64,000 nt of DNA from Nephrocerus scutellatus (lineage: Eukaryota; Arthropoda; Insecta; Diptera; Pipunculidae), in contig OX352763.1 of the NCBI GenBank assembly GCA_947095585.1, positions 67,135,067 through 67,199,066 on the forward strand, read 5' to 3'. How positions within the stretch are numbered: position 1 is the first letter of the stretch; every line of letters begins with the position of its first letter. Below the pieces are notes generated by a model. It ran no database searches and was not told the DNA's origin. It saw only the letters and a list, made by a program, of their open reading frames with translations. A program made the translations under genes and the position numbers. Of this stretch, positions 63,943-64,000 are shown one piece after another.

Positions 63943-64000
63943 ATTTCTTCCTATGGAACTTCTGGATTATGATCATTATTGTCTGGAAATTCTGGAACAA

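Larger units (their letters stand above)
1..64000. repeat. 118-bp satellite DNA tandem array filling the whole window
   Basis: The window is a continuous head-to-tail array of a 118-bp, roughly 36% GC monomer, cut at both window edges. Landmarks GATTTCTTCC, TTCTGGAA, ATGATCAT, CTGGAACAAAG, CAAGCGATTCG and GATGTGACTATAAG recur in this order from first to last line, always on the plus strand. I saw no inverted segment and no unrelated insertion. GATTTC lies at position 48 in the first monomer and at 63,942 in the last, a separation that is not a multiple of 118, so accumulated indels shift the phase by about half a monomer. Such arrays are known from eukaryotic centromeric, pericentromeric and subtelomeric heterochromatin; which applies here is inference. 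No stretch over 300 bases holds anything other than satellite. The species and satellite family are not recognised. Confidence 0.98.
62820..64000. repeat. Array segment 7: irregular monomers to the window edge
   Basis: Monomers here carry more private changes than those just upstream: GTATGGAATTTC, GATTCGCGTGAATTTTGG, GTTTGACTTAG, GATGTGACAATAAG, CGAAATGGGGAATG and CAAATCAATT. There are also a 5-bp insertion (62,831), a 30-bp duplication (63,811) and a linker insertion (63,929). This looks like a less recently homogenised stretch. The array continues past the window end. Confidence 0.75.

Noticed and set aside
1..64000. Transposon or retroelement insertion, including terminal repeats
   Set aside because: No stretch departs from the monomer, no target-site duplication flanks foreign sequence, and no transposase or reverse-transcriptase-like frame exists. 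All long repeats are satellite blocks.
1..64000. 5S rRNA or tRNA-derived repeat, or telomeric repeat
   Set aside because: 118 bp is near 5S length, but I see no internal control region (A box, C box) and no tRNA-like A and B boxes. No short telomere-type G-rich motif is present.

Overview
This 64 kb window is one uninterrupted tandem array of a 118-bp satellite DNA monomer. I found no protein-coding gene, rRNA, tRNA, transposon or CRISPR array. There is no non-satellite island: every line of the window can be read as a copy, variant or fragment of the same monomer, in the same (direct) orientation. Counting fragments, the window holds about 540-550 monomers. A typical monomer is 118 bp and about 36% GC. 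An array this long and hierarchical points to a eukaryotic chromosome, most plausibly centromeric, pericentromeric or other heterochromatic DNA. I do not recognise the monomer and cannot name the species. Many variant positions look like CpG decay, which suggests a genome that methylates cytosine.

Monomer anatomy, numbering from the G of GATTTCTTCC: a dyad-rich half (about 1-60) carries two TTCTGGAA palindromes 30 bp apart around an ATGATCAT palindrome. A CpG-rich segment (about 71-92) follows, with AAGCGATTCG then CACG and TTCGG. A linker (about 95-118) ends in ACTATAA. Three recurrent classes differ at linked sites. A has TTTTTC, CACG, TTCGG, GTGTG. B has TTTCTC, CATG, TTTGG or TTTTG, GTAGG. 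C has GATAAGCACG in place of GATTCGCACG.

Layout. 1 to about 6.15 kb: mixed monomers with short 4-monomer (472 bp) duplications and a copy relation at 2,950 bp. About 6.15-21.7 kb: a family marked by GATATCTTTC, GACTTTAAG, AACATGCTC and AACGTCGG variants, with kilobase copies at offsets of 2,831, 3,421, 3,738 and 4,834-4,835 bp. About 21.7-44 kb: a family with the C class and many truncated monomers; one block containing a 60-bp truncated monomer recurs six times. About 44-52 kb: a family with TTGTTCAAG, GATAATT and ATATGAC variants. About 51.96-60.44 kb: a near-perfect tandem duplication of a 36-monomer, 4,248-bp unit. About 60.46-62.82 kb: a tandem duplication of a 10-monomer, 1,180-bp unit. 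62.82 kb to the end: irregular monomers, including an exact 30-bp internal duplication.

The short open frames on both strands (up to 105 codons) come from repeating a 118-bp unit (118 = 3 x 39 + 1) and are not genes. The biology here is repeat structure: higher-order units, linked monomer classes, a CENP-B-box-like motif in class A, and truncation scars that record array expansion.
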